NCBI RefSeq assembly: GCF_042675645.1
Contig: NZ_JBHTJH010000017.1
Coordinates: 310,001-374,000, forward strand
From: Sungkyunkwania multivorans
GTDB lineage: Bacteria > Bacteroidota > Bacteroidia > Flavobacteriales > Flavobacteriaceae
DNA: 64,000 nucleotides
Direction of reading: 5' to 3'
Shown: in pieces, positions 54,862 to 63,810 of the stretch
How the letters are laid out: each line of letters begins with the position of its first letter
Position numbering within the stretch: the stretch's first letter is position 1
Notes under the pieces: generated by a model
What the model saw: only the letters and a program-made list of their open reading frames with translations
Databases searched by the model: none
What the model was told of the DNA's origin: nothing
Translations under genes and position numbers: made by a program

Positions 54862-55723
54862 TTTGAAAGATTTTCTCTTTTTCAAAAATACAATTTTCCG
54901 TGCGCACAAGATCGAGCGATAAAGCTCCATTGGGTGTTTTTACAACCGGTTGGGGATGTGTTGAAAGCAATTTTCCATTGGGGTCTTTGAAATGGAACCC
55001 GTCTTCAGAAAAAGAGACGCTATCGATGATGATCTTTTTGCCTTCATAGTAGGTGTAGGCTCCAGGATAAGGAAAAGCCATCGCCCTTACCCAATTGTAT
55101 ATTCTTTCTCTGGACCAATTCCAATCGATCAGTCCATCCTCGGGCACTCGTTTGCCAAAATAGGTCGCTTTGGATTTATCTTGTGGGGTTTTGGATAGGT
55201 CATGTATGGACGCTACAATGATATCATTGACCAATTCGGGATAGTGAGTGGCAAATTTGTCCAAGATGGTCGCGCCAGTGTCTGCTGCTTCAATCGGTAT
55301 TCTTATTTGCTTTAAAATATCTCCTGTATCACAACCTTCTTCAATCACATGAGCGGTAATGCCTGTCTCCTTTTCGTTGTTGATGATCGCCCACACGTGA
55401 GGTGTCCTTCCCCGGTATCGCGGCAATAAAGAACCATGAACGTTAAAACAGAGTTTTTTTGGATGCTCGATAATGTCTTTTTCGATCAAAAAGAGATAGT
55501 TGACCGAGGCGATGACATCGACTTCTAGTTGCTTGATAAAGCTATATCCTTCTCCGTTTCTGGGATTTCCAACAAAGATTGGAATGCCATTTTCCTTACA
55601 AAATGTAATGATCTCTTCGGACCGGCCATCGGTAAGCACAAATTTTACTAGGTGCTTCCCATATATGGACCGAAGGGTGGTAAGACCCAATTTTCCGCTG
55701 CATAAGACTCCTACGGTTGGCAT
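54845..55723 (-). CDS. Sugar N-formyltransferase-like protein inside the pse operon
   Basis: A 292-residue formyl-THF-dependent transferase. The core motif NVHGSLLPRYRGRTPHVWA gives the Asn-x-His pair, and the Asp lies in EEGCDTGDILKQI. A C-terminal domain follows (residues ~205-290: WNWSRERIYNWVRAM, then strands). It is not the housekeeping Fmt, to judge by its shorter length and operon. It overlaps pseI by 17 and pseG by 13 bases. No PseH N-acetyltransferase is present, so it probably formylates the 4-amino group that PseH would acetylate. Confidence 0.85.
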   Translation of the reverse strand: MPTVGVLCSGKLGLTTLRSIYGKHLVKFVLTDGRSEEIITFCKENGIPIFVGNPRNGEGYSFIKQLEVDVIASVNYLFLIEKDIIEHPKKLCFNVHGSLLPRYRGRTPHVWAIINNEKETGITAHVIEEGCDTGDILKQIRIPIEAADTGATILDKFATHYPELVNDIIVASIHDLSKTPQDKSKATYFGKRVPEDGLIDWNWSRERIYNWVRAMAFPYPGAYTYYEGKKIIIDSVSFSEDGFHFKDPNGKLLSTHPQPVVKTPNGALSLDLVRTENCIFEKEKIFQNENRP

Positions 55724-56730
55724 AATGATTCGATTATTTTCAAATGTCGTTTCTTTATGTTAATATCGAACAATTGATGTTGGGCTGTTAACATCTCTTC
55801 AAAATCATCTTGCTCAAAAAATGCTCTCAAGTAAGACTTGAAAGTAGCACTCGTAAAACCTTTGAGATCCCCCATGGGATAGATGGCTTTATTGTTTTTA
55901 AAACCGTTGTATATCAGTTCTTGGTTGTCAATAAAAAACCCGCTCAATACCGGGACCTGAATACAGCAGAGCTCATATAAGACCGTGCTTGCTGGTGCTA
56001 TCGCAATATTACAATTAGAAATAAGGTCGACGAATTGTGTTTCGTTCAGGTTCTTGTGCAAGAATACATGATCTTGATGGTTGTTTGCAAGTCCTTCTAA
56101 AGAGTCGTGCCTATTTGCCGCACCTTGAACGATATGGATCTCTTTGATCACAGCAAACGTAATTAAGGCCTCAGCCGCTTTAGTGCTAAAATCATAGGTG
56201 TCCGCTCCTCCAAAACAAATAAACGCCTTGTCAAAGGAAGTGATATTTCGCTTTCTTTTGGTTGCCTCTAAAAAAGAAGGCCGTAATATAGCGTAGTCCG
56301 TACCGAGATAGTAGTTGGTATATCGTTCTCCTTTAAAATTGGAGGTCGTTAAAAGCGGAGAATGATTGATGACTGCGTCGGCGTACATATATTCTGAAGT
56401 CAGGTCATCGACATAGATCATTTTGTATCCGGCATTCTTGATCTCTTTTTGATACGACGTATCGAACTGATAGCCATCTGCAAACAAAACATGCTCGGAA
56501 GGTGAAAATTTGGATGCCAACCATGCTGGCTCCTCCTTTATGTTAATCTCTTTGGGTATGATCGATCGATGATAAGCTTCTGGAATTATTTCGATATTGG
56601 ACATTTCTCTCGTGAGGAAGATGTAGTCATAGGTGTCCTTGATCATCTCGATGATGGCAAAAAGTCGATACATATGCCCTAGGCCAGTATTGGCATTTCC
56701 ATCGGCTCTAAATATGATCTTCTTGTTCAT
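55711..56730 (-). CDS. pseG: UDP-2,4-diamido-trideoxy-altrose hydrolase
   Basis: A 339-residue GT-B-like hydrolase that releases UDP in pseudaminic acid synthesis. The N-terminal IFRADGNANTGLGHMYRLFA has the characteristic His of PseG. The mid-part has FICFGGADTYDFSTKAA, the C-terminal domain IAPASTVLYELCC. The length is that of PseG alone, with no fused acetyltransferase domain, unlike some PseG-PseH fusions. It overlaps pseF by 4 bases. Confidence 0.92.
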   Translation of the reverse strand: MNKKIIFRADGNANTGLGHMYRLFAIIEMIKDTYDYIFLTREMSNIEIIPEAYHRSIIPKEINIKEEPAWLASKFSPSEHVLFADGYQFDTSYQKEIKNAGYKMIYVDDLTSEYMYADAVINHSPLLTTSNFKGERYTNYYLGTDYAILRPSFLEATKRKRNITSFDKAFICFGGADTYDFSTKAAEALITFAVIKEIHIVQGAANRHDSLEGLANNHQDHVFLHKNLNETQFVDLISNCNIAIAPASTVLYELCCIQVPVLSGFFIDNQELIYNGFKNNKAIYPMGDLKGFTSATFKSYLRAFFEQDDFEEMLTAQHQLFDINIKKRHLKIIESLCQP

Positions 56731-57419
56731 CGATCAGAATGCATCATTTTATATTTCAACTCGGCTAGCTTCCAATCCTCTTTTGTGTCAATATCCTGTG
56801 CCTCCAAAGCAGAGATGACAATAGCGCCCGAATTCTTCATGAAGAGCTTCTTTTCTTTCATAAAGCGTTCATTATTGATCCAATAAAACTGTCCAGCGTC
56901 GTGATATCTAGAGGGAAGGTCTTGCGATCTCGTATTCAGATACTCTTCCCATACCATCGAAACATTACTTCCTTCGATTTTCAAACTTCGCTGAATGGGA
57001 TATGAGAATTCGATCACAGGGAACACAGCGTCTAATTTTTGAGTTGCCAATTTATCATAGGAGACCAATAATTTTTCTTTAGAAACGAAGGGTGCAGTAG
57101 GCAGAATACAACAGCAGCTGTCAAATTCCTTTCCCTTTTTCTTATATGCATCGAGAACTTCTTCTATGACATCTGACAAGGTCGCATGGTCGTCTGCATT
57201 GGTCTCGCTTCTAAAGAAGGGAACTACCGCACCATACGATTTAGAGATCTCCACAATTTCAGGATCATCGGTAGAGACCATAACCTCATCGAAAAGATTC
57301 GATGCTAAAGCAGCTTCTATAGAATAGGCAATAATGGGTTTTCCTAAGAAATCCTTGATGTTCTTGCGTAGAATTCGTTTGCTTCCACCTCTAGCTGGTA
57401 TCATTGCTAGCCTAGCCAT
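56727..57419 (-). CDS. pseF: Pseudaminic acid cytidylyltransferase
   Basis: A 230-residue CMP-sugar synthetase that activates pseudaminic acid with CTP. The N-terminal IPARGGSKRILRKNIKDFLG is the nucleotide-binding motif. The later PVIEFSYPIQRSLKI and RYHDAGQFYWI are PseF-like. I chose ATG 57419 (MARLAMIPARGG), which overlaps the end of pseC by 8 bases; a start at 57449 would extend into pseC. Confidence 0.93.
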   Translation of the reverse strand: MARLAMIPARGGSKRILRKNIKDFLGKPIIAYSIEAALASNLFDEVMVSTDDPEIVEISKSYGAVVPFFRSETNADDHATLSDVIEEVLDAYKKKGKEFDSCCCILPTAPFVSKEKLLVSYDKLATQKLDAVFPVIEFSYPIQRSLKIEGSNVSMVWEEYLNTRSQDLPSRYHDAGQFYWINNERFMKEKKLFMKNSGAIVISALEAQDIDTKEDWKLAELKYKMMHSDR

Positions 57420-58584
57420 TGATAAATTCTTTAACGCAAGAAATGACATGCTCTTGCTCCTGTTGGGTAAGTGTAGGATACATCGGCAGGCTTAGACAGT
57501 GACGATAATACTTTTCAGCATTTGGGCAAAGCCCAGGTTCATATCCGATCCTTTTATAATAGGGTAGCAAATAAACAGGGATGTAATGCACCTGAGAAAA
57601 GATGTGATGGGCTCTTAAAAAATCATACAGTCCTTTTCTGTCTTCGACCTCAATGACAAATAGGTGGTGCGCGTTAAAGGCTTGGTCCTTCCTTTTCTGA
57701 CACCTTATGCCTTTATCACCAGCGAACGCCTCATAGTAGCGGTTCGCTATTTCTTGTCTCCTTGTGATTCCTTGATCTGCTCTTTTTAACTGGCTGTTTC
57801 CGAGTGCGGCCTGAAAGTCGGTGATCCTATAATTATAACCGAGTTCTTTCATTTCGTAGTACCACGAACCTTGTTCCTCGGGAAATGGGATGTCATAGTG
57901 CAGCTCCTCTTTTGTGATGCCATGAGTTCTAAGAATCAAAAGCTTCTGATAGATCTCTTCGCTATTGGTAGTGATCATCCCTCCTTCACCGGCAGCGATG
58001 TGTTTTACAGGATGGAAAGAAAATATCGCCGCGTCCATATAATCATTTCCTCCGCAATATTGTTTGATATTGTTGGAATCCACAAAATAACCTCCAGGGG
58101 CATGACAGGAGTCTTCCAATATCCAAAGGTCGTGTTGATCGGCCATTATCCTCAATGCTTCAAGATCTACAGGATATCCGGCAAAATCTACAGGAACGAT
58201 TCCTTTAAAATATCCTTTAGGATGTGCATCCAGCAATGCTTTAACACTCTCCAGCGAGATTGTATAGGTTTCTGGGTCGATATCCGCGTAGTAGAGTTCT
58301 CCTTGGCAATATCGAACGCAATTTGAAGAAGCAGCAAAGGTGATCGGAGTCGTAATTACACGATCGCCAGGTTGCAATCCCAGCGCCATGACCGATAGAT
58401 GCAAAGCCGCAGTCCCGTTAGATACGGCCACTGCATATTTAGATCCTACATAGTCTGCAAAATTCTCCTCGAATTCTTTGATCCTAGGTCCTTGGGTAAG
58501 GAAGTCTGCTTGCAAGGCTTCTACTACCGTGTCTATATCTTCCTGCGTAATATGTTGTCTCCCATAGGGTATCGCGTCCATCAT
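57412..58584 (-). CDS. pseC: UDP-4-amino-4,6-dideoxy-L-AltNAc transaminase
   Basis: A 390-residue PLP aminotransferase, second step of pseudaminic acid synthesis. The PLP lysine is in FSFHPVKHIAAGEGGMI, with VSNGTAALHLSVM for phosphate binding and LEDSCHAPGG as the Asp/His region. The N-terminus IPYGRQHITQEDIDTVVEAL is a typical PseC opening. It overlaps pseB by 4 bases. Confidence 0.94.
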   Translation of the reverse strand: MMDAIPYGRQHITQEDIDTVVEALQADFLTQGPRIKEFEENFADYVGSKYAVAVSNGTAALHLSVMALGLQPGDRVITTPITFAASSNCVRYCQGELYYADIDPETYTISLESVKALLDAHPKGYFKGIVPVDFAGYPVDLEALRIMADQHDLWILEDSCHAPGGYFVDSNNIKQYCGGNDYMDAAIFSFHPVKHIAAGEGGMITTNSEEIYQKLLILRTHGITKEELHYDIPFPEEQGSWYYEMKELGYNYRITDFQAALGNSQLKRADQGITRRQEIANRYYEAFAGDKGIRCQKRKDQAFNAHHLFVIEVEDRKGLYDFLRAHHIFSQVHYIPVYLLPYYKRIGYEPGLCPNAEKYYRHCLSLPMYPTLTQQEQEHVISCVKEFING

Positions 58585-59603
58585 ACTTCAAAATTAGCAT
58601 CTACATGTTCTTTGATCAAGCTACGCAAGCTCTCTACCGTTTCCCAATCGGTATTATCGCCTGAATTATAGCTAAATCCTTCCGGCGCTTTCGTAGCGTT
58701 GAATGCTGCGACATATTTCTCCACATCGAAAACCGGCTGTGTTGGTAAGATCGCATAGTATTTTCCCAAATCCCAGGTATTGAAGGAATCCGAGACAGTG
58801 ATCATCTCTTCGTGAAGTTTCTCGCCTGGCCTGATTCCTACGATCTCCTGTTTGGCTTCTGGAGCAATTGCCATGGCAACATCGGTGATCTTGTACGAGG
58901 GGATCTTTGGTACAAAGATCTCGCCTCCCCATGCATTTGCAATGGCGTTGAATACCATTTCTACCCCGTCTTCAAGGCTTATGTTAAAGCGGGTCATACG
59001 AGTATCTGTTATCGGGAGCACTCCTTCTTCTTTCTTTTTCAAAAAGAATGGCATCACCGAACCATTCGATCCCATGACATTACCATATCTCACTACGGAG
59101 AAACGTATTTCTCTTTTTCCTTTGATGTTGTTGGCCGCCACAAATAGCTTGTCTGAAGCCAACTTGGTGGCGCCATATAAGTTGATAGGAGCGGCTGCTT
59201 TATCTGTTGAGAGCGCCACTACCGATTTCACGTTTGATGCCAAGGCCGCATCGATGACATTCTCTGCGCCCAGAATATTGGTCTTCACACATTCCATCGG
59301 ATTGTATTCGGCAATGTGAACATGCTTCATAGCAGCAGCATGGATAACGATATCTATTCCCTCAAAAGCCCTAAAAAGTCGTTTTCTATCCCTAACATCG
59401 CCCACAAAGAATCGAATCGCCGGGAATTCGGATGCAGGATACTCTTGAGACATCTGAAAATGCTTCTGTTCGTCTCTAGAGTAAATGACCAATCTTTTCA
59501 CTTGGGGAAATCGCTCAAAGATCAATTTGGTGAACATCTTTCCAAACGAACCTGTTCCTCCTGTGATCAAAATTGATTTTCCGTTTAAATCTAACACTCC
59601 CAT
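58581..59603 (-). CDS. pseB: UDP-GlcNAc 4,6-dehydratase (inverting)
   Basis: A 340-residue soluble SDR enzyme, first step of pseudaminic acid synthesis. It has ITGGTGSFGKMFTKLIFE for NADP binding, ALSTDKAAAPINLYGATKLA with the Tyr-x3-Lys pair, and GSNGSVMPFF. It has no membrane domain, unlike the PglF-like enzyme in this window. It heads the pse operon, with a good promoter 58 bases upstream. Confidence 0.95.
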   Translation of the reverse strand: MGVLDLNGKSILITGGTGSFGKMFTKLIFERFPQVKRLVIYSRDEQKHFQMSQEYPASEFPAIRFFVGDVRDRKRLFRAFEGIDIVIHAAAMKHVHIAEYNPMECVKTNILGAENVIDAALASNVKSVVALSTDKAAAPINLYGATKLASDKLFVAANNIKGKREIRFSVVRYGNVMGSNGSVMPFFLKKKEEGVLPITDTRMTRFNISLEDGVEMVFNAIANAWGGEIFVPKIPSYKITDVAMAIAPEAKQEIVGIRPGEKLHEEMITVSDSFNTWDLGKYYAILPTQPVFDVEKYVAAFNATKAPEGFSYNSGDNTDWETVESLRSLIKEHVDANFEV

Positions 59604-59660
59604 CGATTCCTTTTATTTGAACTTTTCACCTCTTGAAAAGTCCCATTCATTAATTTTTGC

Positions 59661-59691
59661 CAAAGATATCAACTCTTTACGTCCAACCAAA
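59661..59691 (-). promoter_or_regulatory. Bacteroidota-type promoter TTTG-N19-TATCTTTG before pseB
   Basis: On the minus strand TTTG (59691-59688) and TATCTTTG (59668-59661) are 19 bases apart, matching the -33/-7 pattern in both sequence and spacing. Transcription would begin near 59654, about 50 bases before the pseB ATG. This is the best promoter match in the window. Confidence 0.6.
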
Positions 59692-59822
59692 AACAAAATG
59701 GACATCCTTTTTTAAACTTGTATCAGAGATTACAAGATACTGTTTAGCTCGCAATTTTTTTTAAATATCAAGACAAAAGTAACCGAATACCACCTCTGGG
59801 AAACGTGTTTGATCTGGGACAT

Positions 59823-59854
59823 AAAAAAACGACCCTTTGTTTTAGAAAGGATCG
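59823..59854 (-). terminator. Rho-independent terminator after the second cysN
   Basis: On the minus strand a 9-base stem with one mismatch (59854-59846 with 59838-59830, loop of 7) is followed by seven T residues (59829-59823). It lies 28 bases after the cysN stop and isolates the cysD-cysN pair from the pse operon. Confidence 0.8.
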
Positions 59855-59881
59855 CTTGTTCAAATTATATCGAGTGATGTT

Positions 59882-61138
59882 CTATAACAGCATTCCCGCC
59901 GCTACCGTTTCGTTGGTGGTATCATCGATCAAAATCACACTTCCAGTATTTCGATTTTCACCATACGCATCACACATCAAAGGTTTGGTGGTCTTGATCG
60001 TAGCTCTTGCAATATCATTCATAGCAAGCTGCTTGTCAATGCCATCTTCTTCTAGTGTATTGATATTTACCTTGTAGATTATTTCCTTTATCATCGCTGT
60101 TTGCTCGTTGGACGTATGGCAAATGGTATACTTGGCTCTTGGTCTTGCTGGTTGATCATGCAACCAACACAACATAAGATCGATCTCTTGCTTCGCGCTG
60201 GGAGTATCATCACTTTTAACGATCATATCACCACGACTTAGGTCGATATCGTCCTCTAAAGTTAGGCATACCGACTGTGGTGCGAATGCTTGATTGAAAC
60301 TTCGATCCAGCGTATCGATACTTTTCACTTTGCTAGATAAACCAGACGGCAAAAGTGTGACCTGGTCTCCTACTTTGATACTTCCGCTTGCAATCCTTCC
60401 TGCGTAGCCTCGATAGTCTCTAAATGATGCCGTCTGCGGTCGTATTACGGTCTGAACTGGAAATCTAAAATTTTCATTGTTCAAGTCGTCGTCAATTTTT
60501 AAGGTTTCTAAGGTAGATAGCAGTGTCTCTCCTTCATACCACGGCATATTTTCTGAAACATTGACGACATTGTCTCCTAGAAGCGCACTTATTGGAATGA
60601 AGTTCACATCCTTAGTGTTTAGTGTCTTCACAAAGGATAAAAAATCTGCTTTGATGCTATTGAAGACCGCTTTGTCAAACTCGATCAGGTCCATTTTGTT
60701 CACACAAACGATGAGATGAGGGATTTGCAACAAAGAGGCGATATAGGCATGTCGTTTGGTCTGTTCGATCACGCCGTTTCGGGCATCGATAAGTATCAAC
60801 GCAGCATTGGCTGTTGATGCTCCGGTGACCATATTCCGGGTATATTGAATGTGGCCCGGCGTATCGGCAATGATAAACTTGCGTTTGGGGGTGGTAAAGT
60901 AACGATATGCAACATCGATGGTAATTCCTTGTTCGCGCTCGTCTCTAAGACCATCTGTAAATAGGGCCAGATCCACCCCATCGTGTCCTTTTTTGGCACT
61001 GGTCTTCTCTATGGCGTCTAACTGATCCTCGAAAATGGATTTGCTATCGTAAAGCAGGCGGCCAATAAGTGTGCTCTTTCCATCATCCACACTTCCGGCT
61101 GTTGTAAATCTTAATATTTGGCTATTATCTAGTGACAT
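59882..61138 (-). CDS. cysN: Sulfate adenylyltransferase GTPase subunit (copy 2)
   Basis: A 418-residue GTPase, same length and layout as the copy at 48121-49377 (GSVDDGKSTLIG, DTPGHIQYTRN, NKMDLI). The N-terminal third is nearly the same protein; the barrel domains differ at many positions (for example VKSIDTLDRSFNQAFAPQ against the first copy's KSMNMGEVQVEEAYGP). It ends in a strong terminator. Together with the second cysD it forms an extra APS-making pair without its own cysC. Confidence 0.93.
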   Translation of the reverse strand: MSLDNSQILRFTTAGSVDDGKSTLIGRLLYDSKSIFEDQLDAIEKTSAKKGHDGVDLALFTDGLRDEREQGITIDVAYRYFTTPKRKFIIADTPGHIQYTRNMVTGASTANAALILIDARNGVIEQTKRHAYIASLLQIPHLIVCVNKMDLIEFDKAVFNSIKADFLSFVKTLNTKDVNFIPISALLGDNVVNVSENMPWYEGETLLSTLETLKIDDDLNNENFRFPVQTVIRPQTASFRDYRGYAGRIASGSIKVGDQVTLLPSGLSSKVKSIDTLDRSFNQAFAPQSVCLTLEDDIDLSRGDMIVKSDDTPSAKQEIDLMLCWLHDQPARPRAKYTICHTSNEQTAMIKEIIYKVNINTLEEDGIDKQLAMNDIARATIKTTKPLMCDAYGENRNTGSVILIDDTTNETVAAGMLL

Positions 61139-61281
61139 ACTTTTTCAATTTAAGGAGAAAATAATTTCAGAATCAAATTCTGGTTTTTGCGTATTGTTTT
61201 TGAAATATTTGGATTCCTGCCTTGCCTCCGCTAAAGCTTCTCCAACATACGGACACAGGAATGACGATAATGGTTGAACCT

Positions 61282-62190
61282 TTAGAAATATCCTTGACGT
61301 TTGCGGTCTTCCATGGCCGTTTCTGAGCGTTTGTCATCTGCTCTATTTCCCCTTTCTGTATTGCGCATGGCAGCGACTTCGATGACGATCTTGTCCAACG
61401 TATCTGCCTCCGATTCTATACCGCCGGTAATGGTTATATCTCCCAATGTTCTAAACCGTACTTTCTTTTTCACCACCTTATCGCGCTCGTCTTTGATCAA
61501 GAACTCAGAATTGGGTATCCAGCTGTTATTTCGCCAGATCACCTCGCGTTCGTGAGCAAAATAGAGTGAAGGGATCGCAATGTCCTCTCTGGCGATATAA
61601 TTCCAAACGTCCATCTCGGTCCAGTTACTTATTGGGAAGGCACGAAAGTGCTCTCCTTCAAAATGTCTCCCATTAAAAAGGTTCCATAGCTCCGGACGCT
61701 GGTTTTTAGGGTCCCATTGCCCAAAGTCGTCGCGATGACTAAAGAAACGCTCCTTGGCTCGTGCCTTTTCCTCATCTCTTCGTCCACCACCAATAGCACA
61801 ATCGATCTTGTTCTGTTCAATGGCATCTAACAGGGTCGTAATTTGAAGCGTGTTCCTTGTTGCGTTCTTCCCTCTTTCTTCGGCTACTCGTCCTTGATCA
61901 ATGGACTCTTGCACCGAGCCTACGATCAAACGAGCCCCTAGCTCATGAATCAATCGATCTCTAAACAAGATGGTCTCTGGAAAATTATGCCCAGTATCCA
62001 CATGCATTAAGGCAAAAGGTATTTTAGCAGGAAAGAATGCCTTTCTGGCCAAGTGTGTCACAACAATGGAATCTTTTCCTCCTGAAAACAATATCACCGG
62101 ATTCTGAAACTGCGCATGGACTTCGCGCAATACATAGATCGCTTCCGATTCTAGCTCATCCAAATAATTGAAGTTGTTCTTGCTCATCAC
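61282..62190 (-). CDS. cysD: Sulfate adenylyltransferase catalytic subunit (copy 2)
   Basis: A 302-residue PP-loop enzyme (VILFSGGKDSIVV, CAIGGGRRDEEKARAKER, SNWTEMDVWNYI), collinear with the copy at 49387-50292 and differing by scattered substitutions. The gap to its cysN is 143 bases, against 9 in the first operon, so coupling is looser. It begins after a candidate -7 box, apart from the rfb genes upstream. Confidence 0.95.
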   Translation of the reverse strand: MMSKNNFNYLDELESEAIYVLREVHAQFQNPVILFSGGKDSIVVTHLARKAFFPAKIPFALMHVDTGHNFPETILFRDRLIHELGARLIVGSVQESIDQGRVAEERGKNATRNTLQITTLLDAIEQNKIDCAIGGGRRDEEKARAKERFFSHRDDFGQWDPKNQRPELWNLFNGRHFEGEHFRAFPISNWTEMDVWNYIAREDIAIPSLYFAHEREVIWRNNSWIPNSEFLIKDERDKVVKKKVRFRTLGDITITGGIESEADTLDKIVIEVAAMRNTERGNRADDKRSETAMEDRKRQGYF

Positions 62191-62232
62191 TTCCTAACAT
62201 TTAACCGTCATGCGGTAATTTTTAATATTCTA

Positions 62233-62240
62233 CAAAGTTA
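62233..62240 (-). promoter_or_regulatory. Candidate -7 box TAACTTTG before the second cysD
   Basis: TAACTTTG on the minus strand matches TAnnTTTG, 42 bases upstream of the cysD start. No TTG is present at the usual -33 distance, so it may depend on an activator or be weak. Confidence 0.35.
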
Positions 62241-62413
62241 GTAGATTTTATAGATTATTGGTTCTCGCGGTGATTTTTTTTAAAATTTTTATGGGATTAT
62301 AAAAACACCTGGGATTCCTTTAAGGAAATGATACGGTAGTGGTTATTTCTCTACTCTAACCCATGGCTTTAGCATCTATTCTTCGCTGTAGATACCTGCG
62401 ATAGAAATGTTAT

Positions 62414-63268
62414 TTAGGACAATAAGGGCAACATTTTGGCAAGGCTTTCAGTCCATTTGGGTATTTTAAACTCAAAGGTGCTTTCAAATTTGGAACTGTC
62501 CAATGCCGAATAATTAGAGCGCTTAGCCGCGGTTGGAAACAACTCTGAAGAAATCGGAGAAACCTTCACATCCATCTTTTTTAGTCGAAAGATCTCCACT
62601 GCAAAATGATACCACGTGGTTACTCCCTTGTTACAAAAATGAAAGATGCCATAAGAATCAGAACCTGAATTGATCATCTTGGCTATCGCCTTGGCCAAGT
62701 CTGGTGCGTAGGTCGGTGAGCCATGTTGGTCGTTCACGACCTTTAGCGATTCGCGTTCCTTTCCAAGCCTCAGCATCGTCTTCACAAAGTTGTGTCCAAA
62801 CTCACTGTAGAGCCAAGAGGTTCGAATGATAAAATATTTCTCCAAGGTCTCTTTTACGATACGCTCTCCTTCGAGCTTGGTCTTCCCATAAAAGTTGACC
62901 GCAGAAACCTTATCTTCTTCTATATATGGCGTGTCTTTGCTTCCATCGAATACATAATCGGTGGAAATATGAATTAAAGTCGAGCCATTATCCTTACAAG
63001 CTTCGGCAAGGTTTTTTACGCCGGTCTCATTTATGGCACGTGCCTGTTCTTTTTTGGTCTCGGCAAGATCCACTGCAGTAAACGCCGCACAGTTGATGCA
63101 ATAATCTGGTCTTATTTCATCAAAAATATTTGTGACATCTTCCTGCTGCGTAATGTCCAATGAGTTGCTATCGAAAAAATGAAGCGCAACATCGGTAAAC
63201 TCGGACCTTATTTTTTTGATGCTTTGCCCTAATTGTCCTTTGGCCCCAGTGATCAATACCGACTTCAT
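62414..63268 (-). CDS. rfbD: dTDP-4-dehydrorhamnose reductase
   Basis: A 284-residue SDR enzyme, last step of dTDP-L-rhamnose synthesis. It has VLITGAKGQLGQSIKKIR for NADPH binding, HISTDYVFDGSKDTPYIE, and the Tyr-x3-Lys pair in NFYGKTKLEGE. It overlaps rfbC by 4 bases. Rhamnose would be a component of the surface glycan. Confidence 0.94.
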   Translation of the reverse strand: MKSVLITGAKGQLGQSIKKIRSEFTDVALHFFDSNSLDITQQEDVTNIFDEIRPDYCINCAAFTAVDLAETKKEQARAINETGVKNLAEACKDNGSTLIHISTDYVFDGSKDTPYIEEDKVSAVNFYGKTKLEGERIVKETLEKYFIIRTSWLYSEFGHNFVKTMLRLGKERESLKVVNDQHGSPTYAPDLAKAIAKMINSGSDSYGIFHFCNKGVTTWYHFAVEIFRLKKMDVKVSPISSELFPTAAKRSNYSALDSSKFESTFEFKIPKWTESLAKMLPLLS

Positions 63269-63810
63269 ATTTCAATGTCTTTGAAACGGGGAAGTTGTAG
63301 GTCCTTTTCGGAAAGTACTGGCCGGCCGTTTAATTGCCAGTCGATGGCCAGCTCTGGGTCATTGTAGATGATGCCCGATTCAGCTTCTTTATGATAGTAA
63401 TTGTCACATTTGTATTGAACGATCGCTTCCTTTGAAAGCGTATAAAATCCATGAGCAAATCCTTTGGGTACAAATAACTGTTTACGGTTTTCTGAGGTCA
63501 ATATTTCTGAAAAGTACTGCCCAAAAGTTGGGGAGTTCTTTCTACAATCAACGACAACGTCCAAAACCTTTCCATAGACCGCCCTTACCAACTTTGCCTG
63601 TGCATACTCGCCTTTTTGAAAATGAAGTCCGCGCAGCACTCCTTCGGTAGAATAGGATTCATTGTCCTGAACAAAATCGACCTTATATCCTGTCGCCTTC
63701 TCAAAGCGATTCTGATGATACGATTCTGAGAACCATCCACGATTATCTTTGAATACTTTCGTCGTTAATACGAAACATCCTTCAAGTTGTGTATGCACGA
63801 TGTCTAACAT
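63265..63810 (-). CDS. rfbC: dTDP-4-dehydrorhamnose 3,5-epimerase
   Basis: A 181-residue cupin-type epimerase. Key segments are DNRGWFSESYHQNRF, VLRGLHFQKGEYAQAKLV with the catalytic His, and FVPKGFAHGFYTLS. It overlaps rfbD by 4 bases, and its ATG shares one base with the rfbA stop codon. Confidence 0.95.
   Translation of the reverse strand: MLDIVHTQLEGCFVLTTKVFKDNRGWFSESYHQNRFEKATGYKVDFVQDNESYSTEGVLRGLHFQKGEYAQAKLVRAVYGKVLDVVVDCRKNSPTFGQYFSEILTSENRKQLFVPKGFAHGFYTLSKEAIVQYKCDNYYHKEAESGIIYNDPELAIDWQLNGRPVLSEKDLQLPRFKDIEI

Noticed and set aside
54862..54930. Longer PseI reading from 54930
   Set aside because: The extension lies within the formyltransferase end, and MKIGHKEVGG at 54861 matches known NeuB/PseI starts better.
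59604..59822. Small gene between pseB and the second cysN
   Set aside because: No frame with a start and coding-like composition was seen; the space is taken up by the pseB promoter and the cysN terminator.
48121..62190. Recent segmental duplication of cysD-cysN
   Set aside because: The two sets differ by scattered substitutions in both genes and in spacing, so the duplication or transfer is old.
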